DNA of 64,000 nucleotides, taken from assembly GCA_951230915.1 (NCBI GenBank), contig OX579634.1:40065570-40129569 (forward strand), read 5' to 3'. Positions within the stretch are counted from its first letter, which is position 1; each line of letters begins with the position of its first letter. Made by a program: the position numbers and the translations under genes. Shown in pieces: positions 1-11,916 of the stretch. Source of the DNA: Antitrichia curtipendula (Eukaryota; Streptophyta; Bryopsida; Hypnales; Leucodontaceae). Under the pieces are notes generated by a model, which saw nothing but the letters and a program-made list of their open reading frames with translations, searched no databases and was not told where the DNA came from.

Positions 1-360
1 AAACGGCATGAAGGGAAAAAGCATGAGCCTCTGCACCAACCCTCGAGGAATACTTCTCCGCTGAAATTTTGCCACCAACTATAGTTCCCCGTATGAACAA
101 GTGTTGCATGCACACTTTGGACGCACGGACATACACACGAGCCTAGTCAACATCCATGAAGAACAAGCGTGTCAAGATGTTCAGAATATCATTATACGAC
201 TAAATCCAGGTGGAAGCAGCAGCCTGTTACTCCAATAGAATGAGAAGAGTCGGCATTCCAACTCCATCGCTCCAAACCGCCAGAGGGTGAGATTTTTGCA
301 TTCACCTGTTCAGGAATGAATCAGTCTATCCCAGCTTTCATAGCCTCCAGAAGGAAATGG
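1..360. other. 3' flank of the RING gene, no gene seen
   Basis: No coding signal or repeat was recognised. This should hold the 3' UTR and terminator of the minus-strand RING gene, but no clear polyadenylation signal could be singled out. Confidence 0.4.
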
Positions 361-2501
361 TCAAGGGGAAGGTTCCCCTGGAGAACTTGTGGGGAACCTC
401 GGCTTGCCCAAACTGACGGAGTCATCCAGCACTCCAATCCTGGACAGTTTGTTCCTCGGGCTTGGCCTGCTCATAAAGCTGCTTCCTCGTACAGTCCCAG
501 CTTTAAGAGTCGGAGGCAGAGATACAACTGGTTTCTTTACTACAACCTTCTCAGAAGAGCTGCTGCTGCAGCGTGGGCAAGCTGGGTCTTGGCGAGAGCT
601 ATCAGGAGTAATTTGGTCGAGGCACTCAGTGTGGTAAGTGTGACCACAAACCAACACTCCCACTACATTGCATTCGTGAAAGCCCATGACACGCGAGGAG
701 GCCCATGGCGATCGCTGTGTGACCGAACGCGAACATATACTACAAGTCTGCATAAAAACCGCGCAGCTGGAGGACGTGAGTAGAGAGCAAAACCCGCTCT
801 CACGCTAGAATATATTATATTTGACGGTCCATTTGATCTGCAAACTATCTATCAATCTTCTGCAACGTTGTATAAGATAACCTGTTTATATTCGTGTACT
901 TGTCACCTTTCACTTCTAGGACAATTTCAAACACAAAATTGATTGGTACTGACAGCAAACCTCAAGATAGCATGAATTACACAGTCAGGATTTTAAGGAG
1001 ACTAAATCCACTTGCGATACAGATCAAGATCATTACCCCCGCTCATATTCACCGACAAACAAATACTGTAAGATACAGATTCGAAGAATAGCAAGAAAAG
1101 GGTTACCTCAGGCCGCGGGCTAGGTGAGGACGACTGGGAACCACCGGCGATGATTTTCTCCATACACATCTGACCTGAGCCTCTGTCATACGCCTCTCGA
1201 TTCGTGCCCCAGCTGTAGTCAGATGGACTCATGACATTTGTCATCCTTAACCATTCCTGCCGAGCATCGGGACCCGCTTCCATGAATCCATGGTATGATG
1301 ACCAGTCAGAGCTTCCCCCTGCACTGGAACTTCGACTAGAGTTTGATCGATGGAAAGAAAATCGCCCATCTAAAGAAGCCATTCGACCTGGACCAGCCGG
1401 GGGGAACCGTCCTTCATAATGTTCTCTCCGTGAAGGATTGCTGGGCACCAGAAATGAGGGTTTAGATACTAGAGAATCGTCCACCTGAGAAGGGGATGGA
1501 GGAACAGATTCTGAGTGAGGAGGGGGTTTCATGGCATTGGCAAATGGCGATGAAGTGATCTCGGATTTGTTAGGAACTGCAGGCGGGCGGGCAAAGGAGT
1601 GTTCCTGCAGATTATATAGGATGAGAACATAGAAACGTTATAAATTCCGCGTCCAAAGACGAGAACAAAGTAGTAGGCCGCTCCAATGCTTATTTTTAAG
1701 GGACGACTCTCCTAACTTGGCTTTATCGAAGAGGTGTGAAGTACTCCATACAAATAGAAACCCGTCGGATACACGTCCCTTGAGACCACAGAGTCCACCA
1801 ACAACAATAATAAACGAGACTTTGGGTGATAAGACGATATAGAGGCATGAAATTAATTACATTGATCGACGGCACTTACCGATTTGGAAGAAGATATCAT
1901 ATTTGAAGGGCTGTCTGCTAATTCTGCGGTGAAAACAGGTCTCAAATTCTCAGATCGCATGGATTGTCTTTGAAATATTATGTGAAAGTTAAACAGCTAA
2001 GAATACAATTCCAGCAAGAGGCAACTCAATTCATCTATGCTTTGGGTTCTCTCAAAGAATTGTGACCAAAGTTATTATCCACGAAGATGCAACTGTCGTC
2101 AGCAAAGAGTGGAGCATTCGTGTACCTGATTCAGCTGTCATCGAATCAGCAATACGATGGCTGGATGAAGCAAGAGGATTCCATATAAAATTGTTGGGAC
2201 TTCCACCGTACAAACTCCCAGATGGTGTACGATAATGATTGTAAAGTCTAGAGCCATCTACCCTCCTCCAGCTTCTACTCCCGCGACCACTTGAGGACAA
2301 AGATCTTCTATGAGTAGGAAACGTTCGGGACGAAGTACCCAGGTACTCTTCACCTTGAGATTGATCCAAGTGAGAGCTCGAAAATGTAGGCACATATCCC
2401 TCATTTGAGTGCCAACGAGGTTTATCGCCTGTATTTGACCAATTGTGCGCATTCTCGGACGATCCATGTGGCCTTGCGGCCACACAGCAAAGGGACCCCG
2501 T
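361..2501 (-). CDS. RING-H2 zinc finger protein, probable E3 ubiquitin ligase (4 exons)
   Basis: Spliced minus-strand gene. Exons as plus coordinates, in coding order: 2126-2501, 1880-1923, 1107-1604, 361-747. Every intron has GT and AG ends and all junctions keep phase, giving 435 codons including the TGA at 361-363. The last exon carries the RING: Cys308, Cys311, Cys340, His342, His345, Cys348, Cys363 and Cys366, that is CSIC, then CGHTYHTEC, then CPRC. Such domains bind two zinc ions and recruit an E2 enzyme; the substrate is unknown. The middle is rich in Ser, Pro and Gly and probably disordered. The N-terminus GSLCCVAARPHGS matches a plant family that, as I recall it, begins Met-Gly-Ser-x-Cys-Cys, a likely N-myristoylation site, but here the Met position is ACG (2499-2501). 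No in-frame ATG precedes it back to a stop in the same open frame. Start choice is therefore by homology. An unseen upstream exon remains possible. Confidence 0.75.
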
Positions 2502-4439
2502 TTTGGCTGCCTGAGTGCACACCCTCTCCTTTTCTCTTTCAGTGAAATTGACCCCCTCGTCCCAAAGACCCGGGACAGGTATCGCCGCCGTGGTGCCTAA
2601 CTTTACCCCTCTAGGTTGGAATGTGATGGCTGATTGTTGCACACGTAATGCTTTGAGGTGCTACAGATCCTGCAAAGCAGGACATTGTCGAGCATATATA
2701 TTATTTCAACACCCCTGTACATGTTTCTAACTTAATCCCCCTCACTGAAGATGATACACTAGTCAAAATGTGTCACAATCGGGAACATGTTGCTCCTTCA
2801 AACCATCGCCAATGACGAAAGTGGTGGTCCAAATGGCGTCCAAACTTTCCAGATAATTATGTGCTTCTCAATAGTACCATCGGATTTCTTCCAACCATGC
2901 ACGTTTAAAGCAATTAGACAAGCTAAACTTCATAACTTCTCAGACAGTCTCTTCTCGTGGATCGAAGACTGACCTGCCAAGAAGTCGCAAAATATTCCTC
3001 TGCATTTTCTAAGCATGATATCCAGTAGTAGGTCACATCCGTGTCAAAGCGATTGCAAGAAAGTTGAAGCCAATTTTCATATCTTGCACGTCATAACGCT
3101 AAATCGCCAGAGTCCAAGTGAATCTTTCACATATAATGAAACCTGAAACCACAAAAGACATGGCACTGTGGGCATGGCATCAACATGCATACCGAGTATT
3201 ATGAGGTATCCATGTTAATATTAGAGTATCTTTCTAGAAGATTTAAAACGCCTCAACAGCAAGAAGACATGCACGAAAGTGAAACACGTACCTGAATTGG
3301 CTTCAATTTCGCTGAACTTAAAATCACAACATGTCCAAAAGCTGCATCTGGACGAATTTCAATTCCTGCTGCGGTATGGAAGGAAGCACTTGGAACAACT
3401 CAGACTAATTCAAGAAAGAAAGAGTAATCCCTGCAAACACCATCGCCTGCAAAGTTCGTCCTCTGCAGAGAACCAACACTTCGCGACTCGATGCTCAATC
3501 CACTGAAACAATCAGGACGAACACTTCGCGACTCGAAGCAATAGATAGACAGAACGCTTCGGCCCGACCACTACGGCCAGCATCCACTACACACACATAA
3601 ACAAAGAAATTCCGGAATTAGCCCCAATTACTGGAATTAGCAGCAATTTCTCGTTCAGGTGATCACCCTTAAGTACTTGAAACCTATTCTTGAGAGCCGC
3701 TCACGCCACACATGATTTTTAGCCAAGACTAGGTCAGATAAAAACAAACCACATCGCAATCCCCGGAACCGATCCACGAGCCAAAAGAAACAGACAGGGT
3801 GGTGCTAACCGACGACCTCTTTACACAACAAGGGCAACATAGCTCCCGACCTCCAAAGTCCCGCCCTCAAACCCTTATCGCCACCGGTCAACAAAAAGAA
3901 ACGAGGTTCTCTCAACGCCACAAACACACCTTCAAACCAGCGCATCTAGAACCTAACAACAGGCGCCGATGTCATCACATCCAACAAAACCTACACTGCA
4001 ATACCTCTAGGAAAACAATCTCCTTCAATGACACACTAGCGCCATAGCCTTCAGAATACGGGACGACGCTCAGAAACCTCCAGCTTCTCACAATTCCAAC
4101 ACAGAACAGAACAAAAAAACTCAATTGCCTACACAAACCGACCCCTGCATAACGTCCACCAAATCCCGTACCAAACATCGCTCCCTCGTTTTCCAGCAAA
4201 TATCATATTCCCCCGATATTAACACAATCCCATAAATTTAAAAAAAATTTAAAAAGAAACATTAACAAAAGAATGGAAATTATCCATTTATTATCAAAAG
4301 GACAAGAGCAACGAACAAGGCCTAGCCCTCTTCAACAGAAGCATAAACACAAACATACAAAGAGAACTTTCTGCCTACGCAACCAATTCGTGCAAGGAAA
4401 AAAACGGCCACAGGAGCAAGACCTTAAGAAGAGCTTAAT
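2502..4439 (-). other. Probable 5' leader and leader introns of the RING gene
   Basis: No ORF here looks coding and no transposon termini were found. The frame upstream of the RING start stays open to a stop near 2660. The stretch lies between the first coding exon and the GC-rich block near 4.5 kb, so it probably holds leader exons and introns, but I cannot place the splice sites. Confidence 0.35.
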
Positions 4440-4625
4440 GACGGGGGGAAACTGCTACGGTGAATTGCGAGGGGAGATGCGGAGCCGCCAGTGAGCATAG
4501 CTGCACGAGCGAGCCAGCGAGCCAGCAGGCGAGCAAGCGAGCTCCTCCAAGCACCCAGAGACGCAGGGAAGAGACAGATCACACGGAACAGCAAGGGGGC
4601 TTTACTTTACTTACTTACCAGACTT
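4440..4625 (-). promoter_or_regulatory. GC-rich block, probable promoter or first leader exon of the RING gene
   Basis: The sequence turns abruptly GC-rich in an otherwise AT-rich setting. On the minus strand it is a run of degenerate CTCG, GCTCG and CTGG units (plus 4500-4550). Such blocks are common around plant transcription starts. Placement is by position and composition; no TATA box was assigned with confidence. Confidence 0.35.
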
Positions 4626-6566
4626 ACTAATTTCGAAACTTCATCCATCCGCTGAGTGATTCTTCATCATGTTTCTGTTCGTCCGACTCTTCTGTTCGTC
4701 GGATTGTGGTTTGTCTTTTCCGGGACTCCTGCATTGTCCACATGACCACATTTCTGGGAGAATTTGCGTGACCAGTGTTTGGAGGGACTGGAACACGTCC
4801 CTAAAACCGACCCCTTCTAGCGTATCTGAGTACGGTTCTTATTATTAGATTGATTTACTTTCATGGTGCATCTTGGTATCAATTGAAAAAAAAGATTCCA
4901 AGTTTTTGAAAGCATTGTTTCTTTTGTAACCAAAGTGAATATAATATAAAATTGGGAAATACATCTATCTAAGAGCTTTTCATTTGGACCTTATATAGGC
5001 CATTCAACACAACTTTGGACAAGCATAGCAACCTCCGAGTATCCACTCACTCTCTCTATGTTCAAATTCCACCAACATGTGTCTCTTTGGCTTGGTTCAC
5101 ACTAACCAAAGTGGCAACAAGCACAACTGAAAGTCATGACAAGATTAGATCACTAACTTGAAAGATGATTTTGTTTACATGGTCAACAACTGAAATCCAT
5201 TCATAGCAACATCATTTGAAAAGGAATCACAACAAATCTATACACAACTTAAAAAGAAAAAACTCCTATGTGGCTTACATTTGGGTCATCACTTTTGCCC
5301 AAAGACAACCAAAGATTCTTCTACGGAAACGAAATGACAATCTCAAATAAGTGCTTCAGTCCACGTGGAGAAAAGACAAATAGATGAATTGAGATTCTTT
5401 TCTTTTCTTTTCTTTTCCTTTTCCATAATCCTTGCACATGTAGCCAGTCCTTTGAATGTGAAGTGACCCCTACACAAACCCTTTCTCATATGAGGGTGAC
5501 ATCCGTGGGCCCTATTCCAATCTTTTTTACCATGTGTCACTCTTTTCCGTCCAGTCCATTTGTTTCACGTGTAAAATCCTCAATGACATACTCAGTAACA
5601 TCCTTTTGAACTGTAGTAACTAGTAAGTTACTAGTTGCCTGCGTAGGTGATCTTTGAGTTTCCTGACATGGGTCCGTCCGTCCGTCTGTCTGGTGGGTGC
5701 CACATCTGTTCGGTACACAGACCAATCGGAAGGGTGTTGCAAGTTAGTGGAGCCTCAAGCAACCCCAATTGGAGTGGGTACAGTAATTTAGTGTGACGGT
5801 ACTGTACATTATGATTGGAGGCTACTGTAAGAAGCAAGCTACCCAGAATGATGAATGGCTACTGAGAACAATGGCAGGGCTCATGATTTGATGGACAATG
5901 TGGGTGCTTATCATATGTTAGTAGAGCAATAAGGTACACCTTACCATACGTGGAGGTCTGCTTCGGCACTGGGGGGGTGAAAATGAATTTCCATGTCAGA
6001 TTCTGAGGGGGCCATGTCACCTCGGGCCATTCACAATATGACATGTGGCAACCTGTTTTTACAAAAATGACTCAGTTTACGCCAAACCTGACCTTTACGT
6101 TGCGGGTATGAGCAGTACTGTAGTGACAGACAGACTTGGCCAGCAGTGGCCACTGAGAACTCATTCAGTTTGGACATTTTTAAAAAATTTTGATCGTTCT
6201 GCACGTCATAGCTGGCATGAGAAGGTAACATTTTGCCCATCCATGATTCCTTGCTTTAATGTATTGTACAGCACTGCTACCCAGGTACCACCACCTACAT
6301 CCATTGAAGTAATAGCAAGTCTTCTTCAAGGCCTAGTTTGACTTTTGTCGCTCTAGAAGAGAAGAACTGCCGGCACCATGAGTTTGTTCATTTTAATGTG
6401 GAAACACCTAAAACCATCAATATAAGCAACTGAATGTAGTGGAAGGCACTTTTTATAGAAAAAATATTTTAGTAATATTAGCAATTTAAACCATGAATTT
6501 TTTTTTTAAATTAAAAAAAAAAATTCAAATATAGAATGAAATTTCTATTAATTTTTAAAATAAAAG
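4626..6566. other. Intergenic, no gene recognised
   Basis: AT-rich sequence with only short chance ORFs. It contains a (TTTTC)n microsatellite at about 5396-5424 and a short run of GTCC and GTCT units near 5670-5695. No transposon ends were recognised. Confidence 0.5.
5396..5424. repeat. (TTTTC)n microsatellite
   Basis: Five to six nearly perfect pentamer units are visible by direct reading. Confidence 0.8.
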
Positions 6567-6868
6567 TGTTAGATCCAACCCTCAGACTTACTACTATTGA
6601 CACTCTGCTCATTTCCCAACGTCGTTGGATCACATCCTAATCTCTAACACACATCATATGAAATACACAATAGAATGGAAGGTAATTATCCAATATTGAG
6701 TTCTTTCAATTAACAAGAGAAAGTGTGTGGGACAAGCCTCCCCTCATTGGCTTTAATAGAAAGCAAAGAGATGAACCTTGATAACCGCTAGTGTAACAAC
6801 CTCTATGAGAAACCGCCACTTCCAAGTCTATGTATCATGAAGTCCCGCGTTACGACGAAGTTGTAACA
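6567..6868 (-). repeat. 3' LTR of the gypsy element
   Basis: 302 bp, starting TGTTAGATCC and ending GTTGTAACA on the plus strand, so it has TGTTA/TAACA ends. The flanking 6869-6890, read on the minus strand, is a fairly purine-rich tract of the kind that primes plus-strand synthesis. About nine of ten bases over 6567-6776 match the other LTR by eye. Confidence 0.85.
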
Positions 6869-6907
6869 TTGCCCACCAGTCCTTTGGGCACCCGCTGCCT
6901 TAGGATG

Positions 6908-7281
6908 TCAAGTGTGAAAATCCTCAACTCCTTGTAGAGCATTCTGCAAATTTGCCACTAGTTCCCATAAATGTTGTTCCAGCCCATATCCTTCCCATGC
7001 CACCCAATATTGGAGCTTCTCCATCAATCGCTTATCTTAGAATCTAGTATTTCATGGACCTCCCACTTGATATCCCCTTCAGGTGTGACGATCGATGGTG
7101 GTGGCTTTTGCCGTCGTCCTATGATTGTATCTTGCTGATATGGTCCCAAGAGAGATACATGGAATATGTTGTGAATCCTAATTAATTTAGGTAATTTCAA
7201 TCGATACACCAAATCTGAAAGTTTAGCTATTATAGGAAATGGGCCCAACAATCTCGAAGCCAACTTTTTGGATGGTGCCAT
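6908..7281 (-). pseudogene. Gypsy integrase C-terminus and chromodomain
   Basis: The conserved linker LLGPFPI, the HNIFHVSLL motif and then a chromodomain core YWVAWEGYG...WELVANLQNA are read on the minus strand, ending at the TGA at 6908-6910. Chromodomains in chromoviruses guide integration to particular chromatin. The 7024-7281 part is open. The chromodomain follows in another reading frame or after a stop, so the protein is broken here. Confidence 0.85.
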
Positions 7282-7499
7282 GGTGGTAATGTTGTCGTGG
7301 CGTAAGAGACTTTGTCACCCACCTTGAAACATGGTTGTAGTTGAACGCCCTGGTCATAATTTCTTTTTTGCTTGCTGGCCCGCAATCTTGATTAGTGCTT
7401 TCACCTCTTCATGTATTTCTTGCAATTGTCACACCCTTTCTTCTGTTGCTGGAATTGTTGATGTTGTTGGTGTGGTGCAGGAATATATCCATATGTAGC

Positions 7500-8194
7500 A
7501 TAGAACGGGGAATACCCCGTGGCCGAATGGAACGCATTGTTGTAAGCAAATTCAACTATAGGAAGCATCGTTGACTAGTCATCTTGTCATTTAGCTGTGA
7601 ATATTCTTAAAATTGCTCTAATATCTGGTTGACTCTCTCCATTTGCCCATCTGACTACAAATGGAACGTTGTTGTTGGAGACAGATGAATTCGAAGGAGT
7701 TCATACAATCATTTCATAAATTTTGATACAAAAATGGTGCCCTGGTCAGATATTATTTTGTCTGGTGTTTTGTAATGTTTCCAAACATAATTTAAATATA
7801 ATATGGATGTTCCATTAGAATCAATGGTTTCATTCATTGGAATAAAATGCACCAATTTTGTATTTTTATCAACTACTACCATAATGGTGTTGTATCCTTC
7901 ACTTCTCGGCAATTTCACAATAAAATCATTTGTCACTCGTTTCCATGGGGCTTCAGCCGCCGGGATTGATTGTAATAAACCATATCAGCCATGATGTGTT
8001 GGTTTGGATCGTTGACATAAATCACATCCATCCAACTAATGGTGGACATAACGACGCATAGTTGGCCAATAGAATGTTCTGGCTACAAGATCCAATGTTT
8101 TGGCTCTTCCTTGGTGTCCTCCAGCTGGGGCGTCATGCCTTGATTGTAGGATTTATCGTCGCAGTTCCTTGTCATCCGGTACAAATTTTGCATC
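7500..8194 (-). pseudogene. Gypsy integrase remnant
   Basis: The zinc-binding region with RHDAPAGGHQGRAKT and a later CDLC is read around 7985-8160, with stops inside. The catalytic core follows: Asp in TNDFIVKLP, Asp in IISDQGTIF (open frame 7709-7936), and Glu in DGQMERVNQ near 7625-7660, just after an in-frame stop. The acidic triad therefore survives in pieces while the frame does not. The gene normally inserts the retrotransposon cDNA. Confidence 0.85.
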
Positions 8195-9790
8195 TCAAAA
8201 ATAAATAATTTCATCTATCAATTTGTATGCTTGAAACCTTCGCCAAATGTCAGATGGTGCCTTATTAGATCCATTCCTAAAAAATGCTAATAGAGATTCA
8301 AGAGTTGAATCTTCACTTGTGACTATTTTGATGTGTTCTATAATTTTGATGTCAGGCCAAACCGGTTCACATGAATCTAGCATTGCTAGCTGTAATAGCG
8401 GTCTTGCAATGTCTTTACCTTCTTTGATGATATTGTTTCTTCTTGAGAGCATGTTTGCCCTCCCATTCAACGACCCCGGTCGGTGTTGAAAGCTGAAATT
8501 GAAAGCCGAGAGTTGCTCTAACCATCGGGTATGTTGTCGGTTAAGTTGTTTTGTAGTTAAAAAATATTCCAAATTTTTGTGGTTAAAAATTACTCGTATT
8601 TGATGTGAAAACCCTTCAAGACACTACAAGAAAATGGGGGTGTAAATGACTACAATAAATGACTTCTTCGCAACTTTGTACAATCGTTTTTGGATTTTGT
8701 GACTGGTTTGCAACTGGGGTCCTCCGCTGTTGTCAAACTGTCATTGTGGACAAGTCGCGCTAAATGACTCATGGTACTATTATCACCATCTTTTTCTTTC
8801 TAGGTGGAGGACAGATGACTAAGTCTGACGTGGAAAGTGCTTAGATGTAGAAAACCACGTTTATAGCCATGTGGCCATTTGTGATCTACCTTTTTTCTAG
8901 ATATTTGAAATTCAGATTTGCCTTTTTCTAGATTTTAGAACTTCAAGTCTATTTTTTTTTAGATTTCAAAAATTTAAGATCTATCTTAATCCTAGATTTC
9001 AAAAATTTAGATATTGGTATTTAATAGATTTCATTGGTTTAGGAAACCTTACAATTTTATAGATTTTAAAATTTCTTGAATTTTAAATATTTTCTTGTTT
9101 TCTATAGATTATAGAAATCTATATTCTATAGAAATCTACAAATTGTACAAATCTATAGATTATAGAAATCTACAAATTATAGAAATCTTAGAATTAAATC
9201 AAAATAATTGACTGCATAAGACTACAACAACTTACAAGTCTTATATGTCCAACCTAATAGTACTCTTTACAATTGATATGGGACAATTGATATAGTGGCA
9301 TATTGCGATTCACCGTGACTCCATCATGACTCACTTCTAAACCACAGACACGTCAGCACAACATAATCCATGTAGGCAGGATGAAATTGGCTCCAAAACT
9401 GCCTTTAGAGAATTTCCAGTCACAATGCAGTTGTAGCTTAGTGACACCAAGTCCTAAAATATCACTTTCACCTTCACAGCAGGAAAAGAAATGAGCCGGG
9501 AAAGAAAACACGCGTACAAACTCAGCTTTTCTTTCCATTCTTCATCCCCCAGTCGCGTCTGCAACTTCAGGGTGACTGGGATCTAATCCACAAAGGGCAT
9601 CGCGTGCAATTAGAGAGGGCAGTCGCGGCCACGACTGCAGTTCCGGATTCCCGTGACTTCGCAGTCATTTTTACCCCTATTTTCTTCTAGTGAGATAAAC
9701 CCGCCAATCTTGGAAGGCCAATACTATACTCAATAATTTTTTTAACATATATTTCATAATTTTGCTCCACTAGTGACATCTTTGAGCTTC
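8195..9790 (-). pseudogene. Gypsy RNase H remnant, split by a CACTA element
   Basis: Open frame 8195-8572 contains EYFLTTKQLNRQHTRW and FQHRPGSLNGRANMLSRR, typical of the end of gypsy RNase H and the start of the linker. The preceding part of the domain lies beyond the insertion, at 9693-9790. The reading frame of the two flanks agrees when the insertion and one copy of its 3-bp duplication are ignored, so the domain was intact at this point when the CACTA element landed. Confidence 0.85.
8622..9692. mobile_element. Non-autonomous CACTA (En/Spm-type) element inside the gypsy element
   Basis: The left end is CACTACAAGAAAATGGGGG and the right end, reverse-complemented, is CACTAGAAGAAAATAGGGG. 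These are good imperfect terminal inverted repeats of the CACTA class, flanked by the 3-bp duplication AGA (8619-8621 and 9693-9695). The 1071-bp interior has no transposase ORF. It includes an AT-rich stretch with repeated AATCTA and TATAGA words (about 8980-9190) and GC-richer subterminal sequence near 9540-9660. It must rely on a transposase from elsewhere. Confidence 0.9.
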
Positions 9791-9939
9791 GGTATGCACA
9801 TGGATGCAAATGCCCATCCGCCCCTCGTTATGAAAGAATTCCACCGGTTGCAGTGTTTGATGCGTATGTCTCAAGCACAAAAGGTTGCTCAAATCTTGGA
9901 CGAAGCAATACTGGTGCTTTTACGAAACAAGCGCACAAT

Positions 9940-10982
9940 TCATTGAATTCATTATCAACTAAAGGATTCCAATTGAATCGATGATCTTTTCAAGTCAATA
10001 GTGTGAGTGGGACTGCAATTTTGGAATAATCACAAATAAATTGTCGATAAAAATTTGCAAATCCTAAAAATGCTGGTACCTCCTTAACCGTTGTTGGTGT
10101 GGGCCATTCTTGAATAGCTTGAATTTTATCCTGGCATATCTCCAATCTTCATGCCGATACGGTCATCCCAAAAATTCCATTGCATCTCGATGAAATTGGC
10201 ACTTGGAAGCTTTGGCATACATGCCATGTTGTTGTAACTATTGAAGCACTTCTTGTACCATTGGTTGATGTTTCTTCAAAATTTTGGAGAAAATAAGGAT
10301 ATCATTCAGATAAGTAACCATCAAAATGTTAAAGAGATCACCAAAACTGTCTTACATATGTGCTTAAAATTAGGTTGCAGCATTAGTTAGCCCAAATGAC
10401 ATTACCAAATATTCAAATGGCCCGTAACAAGTTTTAAAAGTTGTTTTAAACTCATGACCTGGCGCCATTCTTACCCGGTGATAGGCTTGTCTTACATCCA
10501 ATTTGGTAAAAACTTTTGCTCCCACCAACCAATCAATGAAGCCCGGAATTAATGTTAAGGGATAACGATTTTTTTATTGTAACCTTGTTGAGATTTCTAT
10601 AATCCACACAAACTTGTATGGATCCATCCTTCTTCCGAGCAAACACAATTTGAGCCGAAACCAGAGACTTGGACTGGCGAATCCACCCCTTTCCTAAATT
10701 TTCTTCTGAATATCGCCGAAGCTCTTCTAATTTGGCTGGAGACATTGGTTGCAATCTGGTATTTTGAGGCTCCTCCCCTTCTTTGAACTTGATCTTCATG
10801 TCAGATGGACGATGGTCCGGAAGCTCATTTGATGCCTCCTCACTAAACGCCCCGCATAAATCTTGGTATTCCATTGGAGTTTGATGCTCAAGTGCCTCGT
10901 CGTTGCTACAGAAGTTCGATACCTCTAATGCATATAGCTTAGCTTCTTTTGCAAATAACCTGAATTCTGTCGTTGTTACCAT
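9940..10982 (-). pseudogene. Gypsy reverse transcriptase remnant
   Basis: The open frame 10533-10982 carries the N-terminal RT motifs, including WIRQSKS, VFARKKDGS and [16 protein letters not shown] frameshift follows near 10540; further RT sequence continues in another frame ([13 protein letters not shown], then [13 protein letters not shown]), and several stops follow below about 10370. The YxDD active-site region is not intact. The family copies retrotransposon RNA into DNA; this copy cannot. Confidence 0.9.
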
Positions 10983-11294
10983 TGCATATTTCAGCGCTAT
11001 GATATTGAATCGATGTAATCCCTTATCTTTGACCTGACCGTCTGCTTCTACTCGGTCACCTTGCTCGGTCTCAACCCCGACTCCTCGCGAGAACCTTGGT
11101 CAAATTTCTTTTTCACAGGCCGTTGATACTAGCAATTGCCTGCTCTTAGTTCCACAAACTTACTTTGAGCCCGTCACCAATCAGCCACCAATCTTCTCTT
11201 GACTTTCCCCAGCTCTGCTTGGCAGTCCTTTTAATTCTTGCATACAAGTCTCTCGACAATACTTAGAATCAAAATGAACGCTTCTATGAAACCA

Positions 11295-11702
11295 TCAAAT
11301 CACTGGCTCATGGCGAACCAACCACGGCGTCCCCAAAATGCATGGGTAACATCCTGTATTGGTGATATCAACGATCAACACTTCTTGATGACCTCCAATA
11401 TTTAACTCCACTCTTGCCTTGTGTGTAATGAGCCTAGAATTAATCATCCTTCCATCAATCACCCAAACTTCCCGTGAAATCACCTCCGCTTGGCACTGCT
11501 GAGAAAATTGAGGATTCATGAAAATTCTTGTAGCTTCCAAATCTACGAGGCTACGAGCTGACGTGGAGTTAATTTTTTCTTCCACCGTCAAATACGACTT
11601 TGGATCCGTTAGTGCTTGCAAATATAGTGGACCTTCCATTTGATCATCATTGCTTAAAATTGACTCCCCCTTCATCCCCTTGAAACTCTCTGGCACACAC
11701 AA
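11295..11702 (-). pseudogene. Gypsy aspartic protease remnant
   Basis: An open frame of 135 aa contains the protease fold signature, with SLVDLEATRIF at the active-site position and GTPWLVRHEPVI downstream. Retrotransposon proteases normally have D-S/T-G there. Here the residues after Asp are Leu-Glu, so the catalytic loop is lost even though the frame is open. The frame is cut off from gag and RT by other mutations. Confidence 0.85.
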
Positions 11703-11916
11703 TCATAACTGAATTTGATCCTCAATCACGAACGTTTGTTGTTGTGGAAATTTCGCCTCTTCCCCATTGGTATTACAGGCATTCGGGAGCTATCTTTGCC
11801 AATGCTGTCATTACACGTACAACATCAATTTCTATTAGAGTGGGGCTTGAATTCACTGGAACCGTTGGTGATCGCCCCCATCGATCTTTGGGATTGGAGT
11901 AAGGAAAGGATGGACA

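Noticed and set aside
1924..1967. Earlier acceptor site for the second RING exon
   Set aside because: Using the AG near 1968 puts the exon out of phase and meets a stop. The AG just before 1923 restores the frame.
2502..2642. Longer N-terminus for the RING protein starting at 2642
   Set aside because: The codon at 2642 is GTG, and the added residues do not resemble the family, which begins at the GSLCC position.
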